The translations under genes and the position numbers were made by a program. 64,000 nucleotides of DNA. Origin: Parapedobacter soli. GTDB lineage: Bacteria > Bacteroidota > Bacteroidia > Sphingobacteriales > Sphingobacteriaceae. The notes beneath the pieces are model-generated. The model saw nothing but the letters and a program-made list of their open reading frames with translations. It made no database searches and was not told the origin of the DNA. The stretch lies in the NCBI RefSeq assembly GCF_025460835.1, contig NZ_JAMXAY010000030.1, forward strand, positions 1 through 64,000. Direction: 5' to 3'. This document shows positions 26,525-36,566 of this stretch, one piece after another. Within the stretch, counting starts at the first letter, position 1. The number at the start of each line of letters is the position of its first letter.

Positions 26525-28828
26525 TCAGTCGACCAGCACGAACCGACCGCCCTGCACATCGCGCGAATTTGTGCCGACAAACACGGCAAATTCGCCGGGC
26601 TCGGCCACATAATCTAAATCGGCGTCGTAGAACTTGAGGTCTTCAGCTGTCAGCTCGAAGGTCACGTGCTGTGATTGGCCGGGGTCTAGCCATATCTTTC
26701 GGAAGCCCTTGAGTTCCTTGACGGGGCGCGTAACTGACCCTACCACATCCTGGACATAGAGCTGCACCACCTCTTCGCCGCCGCAGTCGCCCACGTTGCG
26801 AACGTCCACGCTTATCTCCAGTTTGCCTCCCGCCACTAAGGTATCGGCACTCAGCATAACCTCACTATAGGCAAAGGTGGTGTAGCTCAGGCCATAGCCA
26901 AAGGGGTAAAGCGGCTCATTCGCTACGTCTAGGTAGTTGGAGCGGAATTTTTGGAACCATTGTCCTTCGGCAAGTGGTCGCCCTGTATTCTTATGGTTGT
27001 AGTAAAGCGGTATCTGACCCACATTTTGTGGGAATGTTGCCGGTAGCTTGCCCGACGGATTGACGTCGCCAAACAGCACATCGGCCACGGCTTTGCCCGT
27101 TTCGGTACCCCCAAACCATACGTTGAGTATGGCAGGCACATGCTCGTTTTCCCAACTCAGCGTTAGCGGTCTGCCGGTGAACAGTACCAGCACCACGGGC
27201 TTACCCGTCTTCAGTAGTTCGGCCAGCAGACGTTGCTGGATATCGGGGATACCTATGTCTGTGCGGCTCGATGATTCGCCGCTCATCTCGGAGCTTTCGC
27301 CCAGTGCCGCAACAATCACATCAGCCTGCTGCGCGGTGGCCACCGCCTCGGCTAGGATTTCGGCCTCCGCCCGGTCATCACGTGGGATGGTACGGCCAAA
27401 CATCGTGGCCCGCTCTTGGTATGCCGCATCTTCCAGCAGGTTAGACCCATGGTGGCACACCAGTTTCACCTCGTTGCCCAAAACTGCCCGCATCCCTTCC
27501 AGCAAGGAGGGGGTGTGCTCCAGATCGGCACTTACACTCCACGTACCGGGCATATTACTCCCCGTATTGGCAAGCGGGCCGATTAAGGCTACGGTACCTG
27601 TTTTCTTCAGCGGCAGCAATTGGCTCTCATTTTTCAGGAGTACAAACGATTTCCCTGCGGTTTCGCGTGCCTTGGCCAAGTGAGTGGGATTGAGAATGGC
27701 CTGCTCGGCCCTTTCGTCGTTACAATAACGGAACGGATCATCAAAAAGACCCAGTTTATATTTGGCTTCCAATATCCTCCGGCAGGCGAGGTTGATGTCC
27801 GCCTCGCTCACCTTGCCCTCATCCAGTGATTTCTTCAGCGTACTGAGGAACCCCTCACCTACCATATCCATATCCACGCCTGCTTTGAGCGACCGTGCCG
27901 ACACTTCCTGCAAATCACCCAAGCCGTGGTCTATCAACTCGTTGATAGCTGTGTAGTCTGTTACCACAAAACCGTCGAAGCCCCATTGGCTACGAAGTAC
28001 ATCGGTCATGAGCCATCTGTTGGCCGTAGCAGGTACGCCATTGATGTCGTTGAAGGAGGTCATCACACTCCCGGCGCCGGCATCGATGGCGGCTTTATAG
28101 GGTGGTAAGTATTCATTATACATCCGGTGCAGGCTCATGTCGGTGGTGTTATAGTCGCGCCCTGCCTCGGCTGCGCCATATAGCGCAAAGTGTTTCACAC
28201 AGGCCATGAGCGTATTATATGCTGCCAAATCGTCGCCCTGATAGCCATGCACCATGGCCTCGGCGATCCGAGCGGTTAGGTAAGTATCTTCACCTGATCC
28301 TTCAGATATACGGCCCCAACGGGGGTCTCTTGAAATGTCGACCATGGGCGAAAACGTCCAGTTCAGCCCATCGGCGGAAGCTTCCACGGCTGCTATCCGT
28401 GCCGACTCTTCGATTAACCTGAGATCCCACGTAGCCGCCAGCCCCAACGGGATGGGAAATATGGTCTTATAGCCGTGGATAACGTCTAAGCCAAAGATAA
28501 GCGGTATCTTCAGGCGTGATTGGGTAACAGCCAGCTCCTGGGCGGCACGGATGCGTGCCACGCTGGTCATACTGAAGATACCGCCGATATTTCCAGCTTT
28601 GATCTTACCTTCCACATCGGTACTTACCACGGCCCCGGTGGTCGCCTCACCAGCGGTAACCAAGTTGAGCTGACCGATTTTCTCTTCGATGGTCATCTGT
28701 TGCATCAGTCCATCGATAAAACGATCCATTTTGGCTTTGCCCTGTCCGTATACTTGCTGGCTTACTGGACCTGTCAATAGGAATGCACCCAAAATGAGCA
28801 CGTACCATACTACATTCACTTTTCCCAT
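26525..28828 (-). CDS. GH3 beta-glucosidase (BglX type) of the PUL
   Basis: A 767-residue secreted exo-beta-glucosidase with an N-terminal signal peptide ending near residue 29. The GH3 N-terminal barrel contains LIFGLDVIHGYKTIFP near residue 113 and the nucleophile aspartate in GFVVTDYTAIN near residue 290. The alpha/beta sandwich domain spans 390-620 and the fibronectin-III-like domain is C-terminal. In this locus it would finish digestion by releasing glucose from sophoro-oligosaccharides produced by the GH144 enzymes; that linkage preference is inferred from context. It is the last gene of the PUL, 9 bases after the GH43 gene. Confidence 0.92.
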   Translation of the reverse strand: MGKVNVVWYVLILGAFLLTGPVSQQVYGQGKAKMDRFIDGLMQQMTIEEKIGQLNLVTAGEATTGAVVSTDVEGKIKAGNIGGIFSMTSVARIRAAQELAVTQSRLKIPLIFGLDVIHGYKTIFPIPLGLAATWDLRLIEESARIAAVEASADGLNWTFSPMVDISRDPRWGRISEGSGEDTYLTARIAEAMVHGYQGDDLAAYNTLMACVKHFALYGAAEAGRDYNTTDMSLHRMYNEYLPPYKAAIDAGAGSVMTSFNDINGVPATANRWLMTDVLRSQWGFDGFVVTDYTAINELIDHGLGDLQEVSARSLKAGVDMDMVGEGFLSTLKKSLDEGKVSEADINLACRRILEAKYKLGLFDDPFRYCNDERAEQAILNPTHLAKARETAGKSFVLLKNESQLLPLKKTGTVALIGPLANTGSNMPGTWSVSADLEHTPSLLEGMRAVLGNEVKLVCHHGSNLLEDAAYQERATMFGRTIPRDDRAEAEILAEAVATAQQADVIVAALGESSEMSGESSSRTDIGIPDIQQRLLAELLKTGKPVVLVLFTGRPLTLSWENEHVPAILNVWFGGTETGKAVADVLFGDVNPSGKLPATFPQNVGQIPLYYNHKNTGRPLAEGQWFQKFRSNYLDVANEPLYPFGYGLSYTTFAYSEVMLSADTLVAGGKLEISVDVRNVGDCGGEEVVQLYVQDVVGSVTRPVKELKGFRKIWLDPGQSQHVTFELTAEDLKFYDADLDYVAEPGEFAVFVGTNSRDVQGGRFVLVD

Positions 28829-28837
28829 AATTGTTGT

Positions 28838-30559
28838 TTATTCGGCCTTTGTGACCGTTGTGCGCTCGGATATCCCGTTTTCATTAAATGCTTCGACCGT
28901 GAAGAAATATTCTTGGTCCACATTAAGCCCCCTAAGCTCTAGCTCGCACTGGTCGTATACCAGCCATGAGCTGTACAGCTTATCGGGCGCAATACCCCAC
29001 CGCACATTGAAACCCTGTGTATTGCCGGGATCGGACCATGTGAGCAACGCCTCTCTCCGATCGGCGCCGCGTCTTATTTCAAGGTTATCTACCGATGTGG
29101 GCACATCACCTTCACCCACGCCGAACACCCTTATTTCCGAAATGGAAAGGTAAGGTGTCGGCACCTGGATGTTGCGGTACCGGATATAGCGGACCCGCTC
29201 GGGCGCACCCAATTCGACGTAATCATTGGGCACCTCCCGATAGTTCTGGCTCCTATCAACCAAAATGCGCCAATCTTTGCCATCCAACGATCCTTCAATC
29301 AGGTAACGGTGGTACAGTCCACCGGGTTTACCATACAGATCAGACTTGTAGTCGTTATAGTTCACTTGGAAGGCATGGACTGTCCCGGTGTTTTCGAGGT
29401 CTATTTCGAGCCATTGCTGGCTGTCGTTTTGCTCGGCCACCCAAAACGTTTTGATATGTTCGTCGGTGATGCTGGCCGCCGGATGATCACGGATGTATGA
29501 CGAGGCTTTCACGGGCTTGCGGTACGAGAGCAGCATCCAGCCGGTGAACTCGCCCATCTTTCCGGGTACATCCGGCGCATAGTGGGGGTAGTCGCCATAG
29601 GCGGTATTCGAATACATCAACCCATCCGCATCGAAGTAGGTCGGGAACATACCTATACGCCGTTCCCAGCCTATGTTCACGTCGACAGCCATGGTAGCAA
29701 AATGCCAATGGATGTTGGCGGGCCCTTTTACGGTGCTCCCGTGCCCTGCCCCGTTGATGAATCCACCCGGCTTGTAGCAAAATGGATTGTTGGGCGCATA
29801 TTCATACGGCCCTAACGGCGTGCTGCCGACATATACCCCATCGCCATAAACATTGAACTCCGTACCTGGAGCCGCATATTGCAGGTAATACTTGCCGCCG
29901 TGCTTCACCATGGACGGCCCTTCGATATAGCCCCGCAGTACCGTATCGCTGTGGTTTTCGCCAAATCGCTCCCAGCCATGTTTTTCGCCGTCGAGGTTGA
30001 ACAGTTCGATGGTACCCGAAGAAGGAATGAAACGGTTGGTGCGGTCGAGTGTCTTCACCCGGATGGGGAACTTGTTGGAGGAACCCCAAAACATATAAGC
30101 TTGGCCGTCGTCATCGATAAAAAGATCCGGATCCTGCAAATCGGCCAGCACGGAGGGCACCGCCTTCCAATCGCCTTTCTTCGGGTTATCGGTATAGAGG
30201 ATAGCCATCGATCCTGAGGGATTTCCCGTAACGTATAGCACGGAGTCTTTGTAGTTGTGTGCGGTAGGTGCGTTTGACCCTTCAAAATACCATTTCTCGG
30301 GGCGGACGAAGGACCACGTATGGAGGTCTGGCGAATGCCAATAGCCCATAGACCGGGTGACGAACATATAGTATTCGCCCCGGAACCCCACCACAGTGGG
30401 GTCGGCACCCGAGCGGTACGATAGGCTGTCAAACCGTGTGGCATAGGCATAATCCAGGTTGAGTGGATTGCAGTAGGTCTGCTGCCGGAGCGCCTGACCA
30501 TAGCTTTCAAGTGCTATTAACGTCAATAGGATGAGTATAATTTCTTTGGAATGTCTCAT
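28838..30559 (-). CDS. GH43-family glycosidase with discoidin and FN3-like domains
   Basis: A 573-residue secreted protein. After the signal peptide (to about residue 23) comes a five-bladed GH43 catalytic domain: base Asp in SGADPTVV near residue 45, the second Asp in LQDPDLFIDDD near 145, and the acid Glu in GYIEGPSMV near 215. Residues about 345-490 are an F5/8 type C (discoidin) carbohydrate-binding domain, and the last 85 are fibronectin-III-like. GH43 enzymes mostly remove arabinose or xylose, some galactose; the specificity is not readable. ATG 30559 is chosen since upstream ATGs would lie inside the sulfatase gene and lack a signal peptide. Confidence 0.86.
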   Translation of the reverse strand: MRHSKEIILILLTLIALESYGQALRQQTYCNPLNLDYAYATRFDSLSYRSGADPTVVGFRGEYYMFVTRSMGYWHSPDLHTWSFVRPEKWYFEGSNAPTAHNYKDSVLYVTGNPSGSMAILYTDNPKKGDWKAVPSVLADLQDPDLFIDDDGQAYMFWGSSNKFPIRVKTLDRTNRFIPSSGTIELFNLDGEKHGWERFGENHSDTVLRGYIEGPSMVKHGGKYYLQYAAPGTEFNVYGDGVYVGSTPLGPYEYAPNNPFCYKPGGFINGAGHGSTVKGPANIHWHFATMAVDVNIGWERRIGMFPTYFDADGLMYSNTAYGDYPHYAPDVPGKMGEFTGWMLLSYRKPVKASSYIRDHPAASITDEHIKTFWVAEQNDSQQWLEIDLENTGTVHAFQVNYNDYKSDLYGKPGGLYHRYLIEGSLDGKDWRILVDRSQNYREVPNDYVELGAPERVRYIRYRNIQVPTPYLSISEIRVFGVGEGDVPTSVDNLEIRRGADRREALLTWSDPGNTQGFNVRWGIAPDKLYSSWLVYDQCELELRGLNVDQEYFFTVEAFNENGISERTTVTKAE

Positions 30560-30582
30560 CCTACGAATTTTTTCCGGGAGCG

Positions 30583-32076
30583 TCAATAGGTGCCCCGATA
30601 AAGGTGATCGATGCGTTTCTGGTAAATTTTCTTGAGCGGTATCTGCAACCCATCGGTAGACTCCAGCCAGTCCCACAGTTCCCGTTTAAGCTGGCCCGCA
30701 ACGTCTTGCGACTCAGGGTCGCGGATGAGATTGTTCATTTCATGCGGATCTGTTTGCAAGTCGTACAGCTCGTTGGTATCCCATAGCCCGTGGTTGAAGA
30801 TGTATTTATAACGGTCTGTCCGAATGGCGAACACGGTGGGGGTTTGCGGAAAGGCCCATTCCCAATAGTATTCGTAGAAAACTCGATCGCGCCACCCGGC
30901 GATGGGTTTACCCTCCAATAGGGGCAGGAACGAATGGCCTTGCATCTGAGCCGGGGTGCCAATCCCCGCTATATCCAAGATTGTCGGTCCGATATCCACA
31001 TTCATTACCATCTGCTTCACCTGGGTATTCGGCTCTATCAGGCCGGGTGCCCACGCTAGCAACGGTACGCGCATGGAGGCCTCATAAGCATTTCGCTTAT
31101 CGATAAGCCCTTGCTCACCGAACAAAAAACCATTATCACCCATGTAGAAGACCAATGTATTTTCAGCTAGTCCGTGCTGTTCGAGCCAAGCGAGAACAGA
31201 GCCGATGCTTTCGTCCACGCTGCGCAGAGTTTCGCAGTACTGGCGGTAAAAATCGGCAAATGCAATCTGCCCATCGTACATATGGTCTACCCCATGCCAG
31301 CTGTACCGCTGTTTACGCACCCAATCGGGGATGCCATCGAGGTTGACGGGGCCGTCGTACGGTGTTTCGACACCCACATGCATGCTGCTATCGGTAGCGG
31401 TGAGGTACATGGATGGCGGACAAATGATGGGCATGTCTTGGTAGGTGCCCCGGTGCCGCTCTGCCGGATTGAACTCGGCATGCACCCCTTTGTGCGAGAG
31501 GTAGAGAAAAAAGGGCTGGCCGCCTTCGAGCGTATTCAGCCAGTCGATCGCGTAATCGGTGAGTAGGTCGGTGGTATAGCTGCCTTCGGGCTGTTTGACC
31601 TCCATGCCGTTGATATTGAAAGTAGGCGAGTAATACACCCCCTGGTCGCGGAAGCTCACCCATTGGTCGAAACCCGGCTGCGGGCTGCCGTCCATATTCC
31701 CCATATGCCACTTGCCGAAGAAGCCCGTTTTATAGCCTTCGGCCTGCATGTATTGGGGAAAAAACGTAAGCCCCTCGGGTAAGGGAGCACTGTTATCCAC
31801 GATGGTATGCGTGTGGGCATACTGCCCGGTAAGGATGGAAGCGCGGCTGGGCGAACACAGCGCAGTGGATACAAAGGCATTCTGCAGGTGTGCACCCTCC
31901 CTGGCCATTCGGTCCATAAACGGTGTTTCCAATCCAGGCACCTTGTTCATAAAGCCCATGAAATCAAATCGGTGATCATCGCTTAAGATGAACACCACGT
32001 TATAGGGCTTATCGGGTGCCTGGGCGAATGCGCCCAGGCACCAGTAGCATGCTACCAAAAAACAGATCGTTCTCAT
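30583..32076 (-). CDS. Secreted S1-type sulfatase
   Basis: A 497-residue formylglycine-dependent sulfatase with a signal peptide (to GAFA, near residue 18). The maturation motif C-x-P-S-R occurs in TALCSPSRASILTG near residue 75, and metal ligands in ILSDDHRFD near residue 30 and MGDNGFLFGE near 310. It removes sulfate esters from a glycan. The start is ATG 32076; an upstream TTG would add four residues. The gene is inside a PUL otherwise predicted to attack beta-1,2-glucan, so either the natural substrate is sulfated or the enzyme targets a related ester. The activating enzyme anSME is not in the window. Confidence 0.9.
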   Translation of the reverse strand: MRTICFLVACYWCLGAFAQAPDKPYNVVFILSDDHRFDFMGFMNKVPGLETPFMDRMAREGAHLQNAFVSTALCSPSRASILTGQYAHTHTIVDNSAPLPEGLTFFPQYMQAEGYKTGFFGKWHMGNMDGSPQPGFDQWVSFRDQGVYYSPTFNINGMEVKQPEGSYTTDLLTDYAIDWLNTLEGGQPFFLYLSHKGVHAEFNPAERHRGTYQDMPIICPPSMYLTATDSSMHVGVETPYDGPVNLDGIPDWVRKQRYSWHGVDHMYDGQIAFADFYRQYCETLRSVDESIGSVLAWLEQHGLAENTLVFYMGDNGFLFGEQGLIDKRNAYEASMRVPLLAWAPGLIEPNTQVKQMVMNVDIGPTILDIAGIGTPAQMQGHSFLPLLEGKPIAGWRDRVFYEYYWEWAFPQTPTVFAIRTDRYKYIFNHGLWDTNELYDLQTDPHEMNNLIRDPESQDVAGQLKRELWDWLESTDGLQIPLKKIYQKRIDHLYRGTY

Positions 32077-32093
32077 CTTACTCGTCAATAAAT

Positions 32094-33464
32094 CTACATT
32101 TTCGGGCTTTCAAATCCGAGTTTTCTTAATCCTTCCTGAATTTCCGGTGCTGCCATAAACAATTCCCAAAGCAGCCCGGTGTGGTAATTCTCGATCATCA
32201 CCGGAATGGGCCCTTGATCTATGGCCAAGTAGCGCTGCGGATACCAGTTTTCCGTTTCGCTATACGCATCGTAGAAACCATATTTCCCCCACATTTTATC
32301 GCCTAGCTGTTCATACAGGTAACGCATCATCGCTATACTTTGTTCGGGTGTATAGGGAATTGACGACAGCGCTGCCGTTGGCGAAATTACACCCCGGTCG
32401 TTGTCAGGGTTGTGCGCCGAATAGCCGTCTACGGAATAGCTGGCGGTAAATCCCCACCCGCCATCGGGCGGTCCATACCCCTTGTATCCCATTGGGTTTT
32501 CCACAGCATAGTCGTACTGGACGAGGGCATGGTTGCGGTTCAGCACCCAATAATCCGCATACCGGTCTTTCAGGCCACGTGGGTCTAAACCGAGGTACGA
32601 ATAATGCGACCAGAACAGGGGTCCTACGCCGTTGCTATCCGGCACGTTGTGCTTGAGGATAAGTGGGTGGCCATAACGCTCGGCATCGGTGGTGATGGCA
32701 CCTCCACGTGCCCACCCTTGGTGGTACACTTCGGCAGGCACGCCGTGCGTCGGCGATGAGGCTGCCAGCACATAGGTAATGAGGCACTCATCATACCCCC
32801 GAATGGGGTGGTTGGCGGCCCACCCGGCGGTAGGGCTCCAGTGCCAATAAAGCACATCCTGCCCCCCTTGGCGGTACCAATCCCATTCAATGCTTTTCCA
32901 GAGGGCGTCCGCGCGTGCAGCCAATTGCTTCTCTTGTTCATTGCCCTGCTGGAAGTATTCCCTAATGCATATCAATGCTTGTGCCATGAACGCGGTTTCT
33001 ACCAGATCACCACCATTATCGTTCTTACTAAACGGCTTGGCCTTACCCGTGGGGCCATCCAGCCAATGCGGCCATGCCCCGTGGAAACGGTCAGCTTTTC
33101 CCAGGTAATCAATCACCTGCTCAAAACGGTCCACGCCGGCTTGCCGCGTTATGAATCCGCGTTCAATACCGACGATGATTGCCATCAGCCCAAAACCACT
33201 GCCTCCAATGGTGACGACCTGCTGATCATTCTGCGGGTACTCGCCATCGATGTGGATACGTTCGCGCGCTAACCCCGATATAGGTTCCGCGCCATCCCAG
33301 AAATATTGGAAAGTCTGCCGTTGGACGAGCGTCATCAGGGAGTCGTCCGACAGCGTGGCTCCATCGTCGCCGGCAGCCTTTTGCGACGCGCCTGTGCATC
33401 CGGTTACGGCCACTAGGGCTATCAGTATGATATTTATTATTTTACTCATGATTTGTTTTAACAT
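32094..33464 (-). CDS. GH144-type endo-beta-1,2-glucanase, short paralogue
   Basis: A 456-residue lipoprotein: signal peptide with lipobox ending VTGC near residue 22. The rest is one (alpha/alpha)6 domain of the Glycoamylase Pfam family that founded CAZy GH144, whose studied members hydrolyse linear beta-1,2-glucan to sophorose and longer oligomers. Marks are QRQTFQYFWDGAEP, GGSGFGLMAI, FSKNDNGGDLVETAF, DVLYWHWSPTAGW and LAIDQGPIPVMIENYHTGL. It is a tandem paralogue of the gene before it. The ATG overlaps the preceding stop as TAATG, so translation is coupled. Confidence 0.87.
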   Translation of the reverse strand: MLKQIMSKIINIILIALVAVTGCTGASQKAAGDDGATLSDDSLMTLVQRQTFQYFWDGAEPISGLARERIHIDGEYPQNDQQVVTIGGSGFGLMAIIVGIERGFITRQAGVDRFEQVIDYLGKADRFHGAWPHWLDGPTGKAKPFSKNDNGGDLVETAFMAQALICIREYFQQGNEQEKQLAARADALWKSIEWDWYRQGGQDVLYWHWSPTAGWAANHPIRGYDECLITYVLAASSPTHGVPAEVYHQGWARGGAITTDAERYGHPLILKHNVPDSNGVGPLFWSHYSYLGLDPRGLKDRYADYWVLNRNHALVQYDYAVENPMGYKGYGPPDGGWGFTASYSVDGYSAHNPDNDRGVISPTAALSSIPYTPEQSIAMMRYLYEQLGDKMWGKYGFYDAYSETENWYPQRYLAIDQGPIPVMIENYHTGLLWELFMAAPEIQEGLRKLGFESPKM

Positions 33465-35452
33465 TATAATTTCGGACTGTCGAAGCCCAGTTTACGCAAT
33501 GCGGCCTGCACCTCGGGCGCGCTCATGAAGAGGTCCCAAAGGAGGCCGGTACGGTAGTTTTCAATCATCGCAATAATTGGCCCCTGATCAATCGCTAGGT
33601 ACGAGCCGGCTACCCACTGCTCGGTAAGGTTAAAGGCATCGTAAAACCCATACGTACCCCAAAGGCGGTCGCCCAACGTATAATAGAAAAACTTCAATGC
33701 GGCCATTGACTCTTCCGGGGTATACGGGAATGCCGACAGGGCAGCCGACGGGGTGATCACGCCTAGGTCATTAGTGGGTGAATGTGCCGAGTAACCATCG
33801 TGGTTATCACTGGCGGTAAGTCCCCAACCCCCGGCTGACGGGCCGTAGCCTACATACATACGCGGATTGCGCATGCAATAACGGTAGTTGATCAAGGTGT
33901 GGTTCATGTTTTGAATCCAATAGTCGGCGTAATCATCGCTCAGTCCACGGGGGTCGATACCCAAAAATGAATACTGGCTGAAAAAGAGGGGGCCGCCCGA
34001 TGGTGGACCGAGTGGTAGTTCCACTCCTTCGTATGTCCCGCCATTTTGCATAGCGCCATCCCGCGCCCAGCCGCTGTGGTATACGTCTGCGTCAATACTA
34101 TGCGTAGGTGAGGCTGCCGCCAGCACATAGGTAATGAGGCTTTCGTTCCATCCCCGTATCGGCAGGTTCATGGCCCACTCCTTGTCCGGCGACCAATGCC
34201 AATAGAGCACATCCTGGCCATCGCGCCGGTACCAATCCCACTCTACGGACTTCCATAGGTCGTCGATGCGATCGATAAGCTGCTTTTCGGCTGGCGTGCC
34301 GGCTGAAAGATACTGTCGCATGGCAATCAGCCCTTGCATCAATAGCGCTGTTTCTACCAGGTCGCCGCCATTATCGTTGGTACTGAAGGGTATGGCTGCA
34401 CCTGTGCTGCCATTGATCCAATGTGACCACGCTCCGTGGAACCGATCGGCCGTCTCTAAAAACGACAGTATCGTTGCCAGCCGGGTTAGCCCCTCGTCCC
34501 TCGTAATGAAACCGCGCTCTATACCCACGATAAGTGCCATCACACCAAACCCGGAGCCACCACTGGTGACGAGATCACCTGACGTGTTGCGTTCGCGCGC
34601 CATCCCGCTAGCGGGATGCGCGAAGTCCCAGAAGTACTTGAACGTTTGCCGTTGCACCAAGGTGAGCAGCTCTTCGTCTGATATAACAGGGAATTTCGGC
34701 TCGGGGGCCGCCGTGGTGTATATGGTTTTTTCCAATCCTTTGAACCTTTCCCCCCCTGCACCAACCAATGCATCCGAAATCTGCAATTCGTATTTCGTGA
34801 AGTCAAGCAGCGGTGTGTTGCTGGTTATACTTAGCGATTGGCCATCGGTGGCAAGCGCCACGTTGAGGGCAACCGCACCGGCGGCGCCCACCAAAGCAAC
34901 GGCCTGTTGTGCTGTAGCGGCATCCAACGGACCTGAAAAGCGGATGGTTATCCCCAAATCAAGCGGCACATCGAATAAGATGGTCGATTGGCCGGCGGGC
35001 TCACCTTGTATTTCGATGGCGGTAACCGCCAAGTTGTCCATCACTGTCTTAAACCGTACCTTGTATGCTTGGCCACCACTACCGTCACTACCTTTCAACT
35101 GCTCGGAAACATCGATTGTGTACACCGTATTGCTTAACAAAGGACCAGCGGGATGCACCACCACGGTAGCTCCATTTGAAAGGAAGCTCAAATTTATTGG
35201 CGTTGTTCCGCCATCATGTGAGAGCGTAATCGCTGTATTGGCCAAAGAGGTGTTCACGGGCCCCGAGAACTCCAGGGTGATGCTCCGGTCAGTAGGCAAA
35301 TCGGACACTACACTATCGAATGTCAGTTCCACGTCGCCAATCATCACACGTTGCAGCGCAAGCATGCCGATACGGTCCTTTTTACATTGTACCACCAACA
35401 AGGCGAGGCATAATGAACATATAATCCGTATCGGCATTCCTGCGTTTACCAT
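33464..35452 (-). CDS. GH144-type glucanase with two N-terminal Ig-like domains
   Basis: A 662-residue lipoprotein. The lipobox cysteine ends LALLVVQC near residue 20. Residues about 45-145 and 150-250 are two repeats in the style of bacterial Ig-like domain 5 (ITLEFSGPVNTSLAN and ITIRFSGPLDAATAQ). The GH144 domain fills the remaining 400 residues and aligns along its whole length with the next gene. The Ig-like domains probably hold the catalytic part away from the cell surface. The start at 35452 avoids overlap with the upstream gene; longer and shorter ATGs are possible. Confidence 0.87.
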   Translation of the reverse strand: MVNAGMPIRIICSLCLALLVVQCKKDRIGMLALQRVMIGDVELTFDSVVSDLPTDRSITLEFSGPVNTSLANTAITLSHDGGTTPINLSFLSNGATVVVHPAGPLLSNTVYTIDVSEQLKGSDGSGGQAYKVRFKTVMDNLAVTAIEIQGEPAGQSTILFDVPLDLGITIRFSGPLDAATAQQAVALVGAAGAVALNVALATDGQSLSITSNTPLLDFTKYELQISDALVGAGGERFKGLEKTIYTTAAPEPKFPVISDEELLTLVQRQTFKYFWDFAHPASGMARERNTSGDLVTSGGSGFGVMALIVGIERGFITRDEGLTRLATILSFLETADRFHGAWSHWINGSTGAAIPFSTNDNGGDLVETALLMQGLIAMRQYLSAGTPAEKQLIDRIDDLWKSVEWDWYRRDGQDVLYWHWSPDKEWAMNLPIRGWNESLITYVLAAASPTHSIDADVYHSGWARDGAMQNGGTYEGVELPLGPPSGGPLFFSQYSFLGIDPRGLSDDYADYWIQNMNHTLINYRYCMRNPRMYVGYGPSAGGWGLTASDNHDGYSAHSPTNDLGVITPSAALSAFPYTPEESMAALKFFYYTLGDRLWGTYGFYDAFNLTEQWVAGSYLAIDQGPIIAMIENYRTGLLWDLFMSAPEVQAALRKLGFDSPKL

Positions 35453-35459
35453 CCTATCG

Positions 35460-36536
35460 CTAGTTATCTTCAAAAATGGTTTTCACTTCTTCTTGGGTCA
35501 GTGACTTATCGAAAATCCGCAGTTCGTCGATGAGACTCAGGTCGGATAAGTGATTCCATTCGGTAAAGTTGGGTGCTCCGGAACCGATGGTCAACCCATC
35601 GCAATCTGCCCAGCTGATACCGGGATAGGTACCTTGGCTTACTACATTTCCATTAATATATACTGCACATTGGTCGCCGGCGATGGTAAACGCCACATGT
35701 ACCCAATCACTGGTCGCATCGATATCCGCTGCAGCCCCGCCATCAAACCAATTATCTGCTGTACCGTTACCCACGTTCAACTTGATACGCTGCTTCCCGC
35801 CCGCATTTTCCCGGAATAACCGGAAACCGCTCGTCCGATTGTTATTCGTAGGTCCCGGTGGGCTTATGGTCAGGATACCCGCCCGGTCGGGGGTTGCATT
35901 AACTTTGTACCAAAACGACGCACTGAATTCGTTGTTGATCACATCGGCAGCGGGCAACGAAATATAGCTGCCCGTAGTGTTGGCGTAGGCACGGCCCGAT
36001 TTGCCTGCTGCGAAGCCGGGGTTACCGACTTTGGTGGCTGTGATATTTTCCAGCAAATCGAGGTATATATCCCCCTCGAACGGCATGTAAAAAATCTCAC
36101 CGTCATACTTTGCCTGGTATATGTTACTGATTTCAAATGCGAAACTCTTCGTTGTCGATTTCCCAGACACATCGGTAGCCGTCACGTCGACCGTATAATC
36201 GCCAACGGGCAGGGTCTCGCTAAGATGCGAGGCTGCAATACGCCGGTAATCTTTGAAATCAGTCAACGTTTCCAACGTAGTTCCATTGAGCGCCAGGGTT
36301 ACCGAGGCAATCTCGATATCGTCTGTTACCTCAAACTCAAAGTTCACCTGCGTCGACTCATCCGTAAACGGGATCAGCAGTGTTGCGTTAGTCGGATAGC
36401 CGATAGTTACCTGCGGCGGCGCCTCATCCGCCCCTGGTTGTACAGCCGTAATATCATCGATATAGCCATCTTGGCATGCAGTGGTAGCAACAACTGCCAC
36501 TACAGCTACAGCCAACATTTTATAGATCTTTTTCAT
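35460..36536 (-). CDS. LamG-domain surface glycan-binding lipoprotein
   Basis: A 358-residue lipoprotein (lipobox ATTAC near residue 20) in the position that surface glycan-binding proteins occupy after susD. Residues about 40-140 are an Ig/PKD-like fold (NFEFEVTDDIEIASVTL, VTATDVSGKS). Residues about 150-355 are a concanavalin-like LamG jelly roll (ASFWYKVNATPDRAG, WVHVAFTIAGDQCAVYING, LIDELRIFDKSLT). It probably holds the polysaccharide at the cell surface. An ATG two codons earlier at 36542 is also possible. No enzyme motif is seen. Confidence 0.82.
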   Translation of the reverse strand: MKKIYKMLAVAVVAVVATTACQDGYIDDITAVQPGADEAPPQVTIGYPTNATLLIPFTDESTQVNFEFEVTDDIEIASVTLALNGTTLETLTDFKDYRRIAASHLSETLPVGDYTVDVTATDVSGKSTTKSFAFEISNIYQAKYDGEIFYMPFEGDIYLDLLENITATKVGNPGFAAGKSGRAYANTTGSYISLPAADVINNEFSASFWYKVNATPDRAGILTISPPGPTNNNRTSGFRLFRENAGGKQRIKLNVGNGTADNWFDGGAAADIDATSDWVHVAFTIAGDQCAVYINGNVVSQGTYPGISWADCDGLTIGSGAPNFTEWNHLSDLSLIDELRIFDKSLTQEEVKTIFEDN

Positions 36537-36566
36537 CTCCATATTTCATTTAAATCCCTAACTGGT

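Noticed and set aside
34266-35504. 412-residue open frame antisense to the GH144 gene
   Set aside because: Low-complexity Ser/Pro/Ala composition and no plausible start; a shadow of the GC-biased third codon positions.
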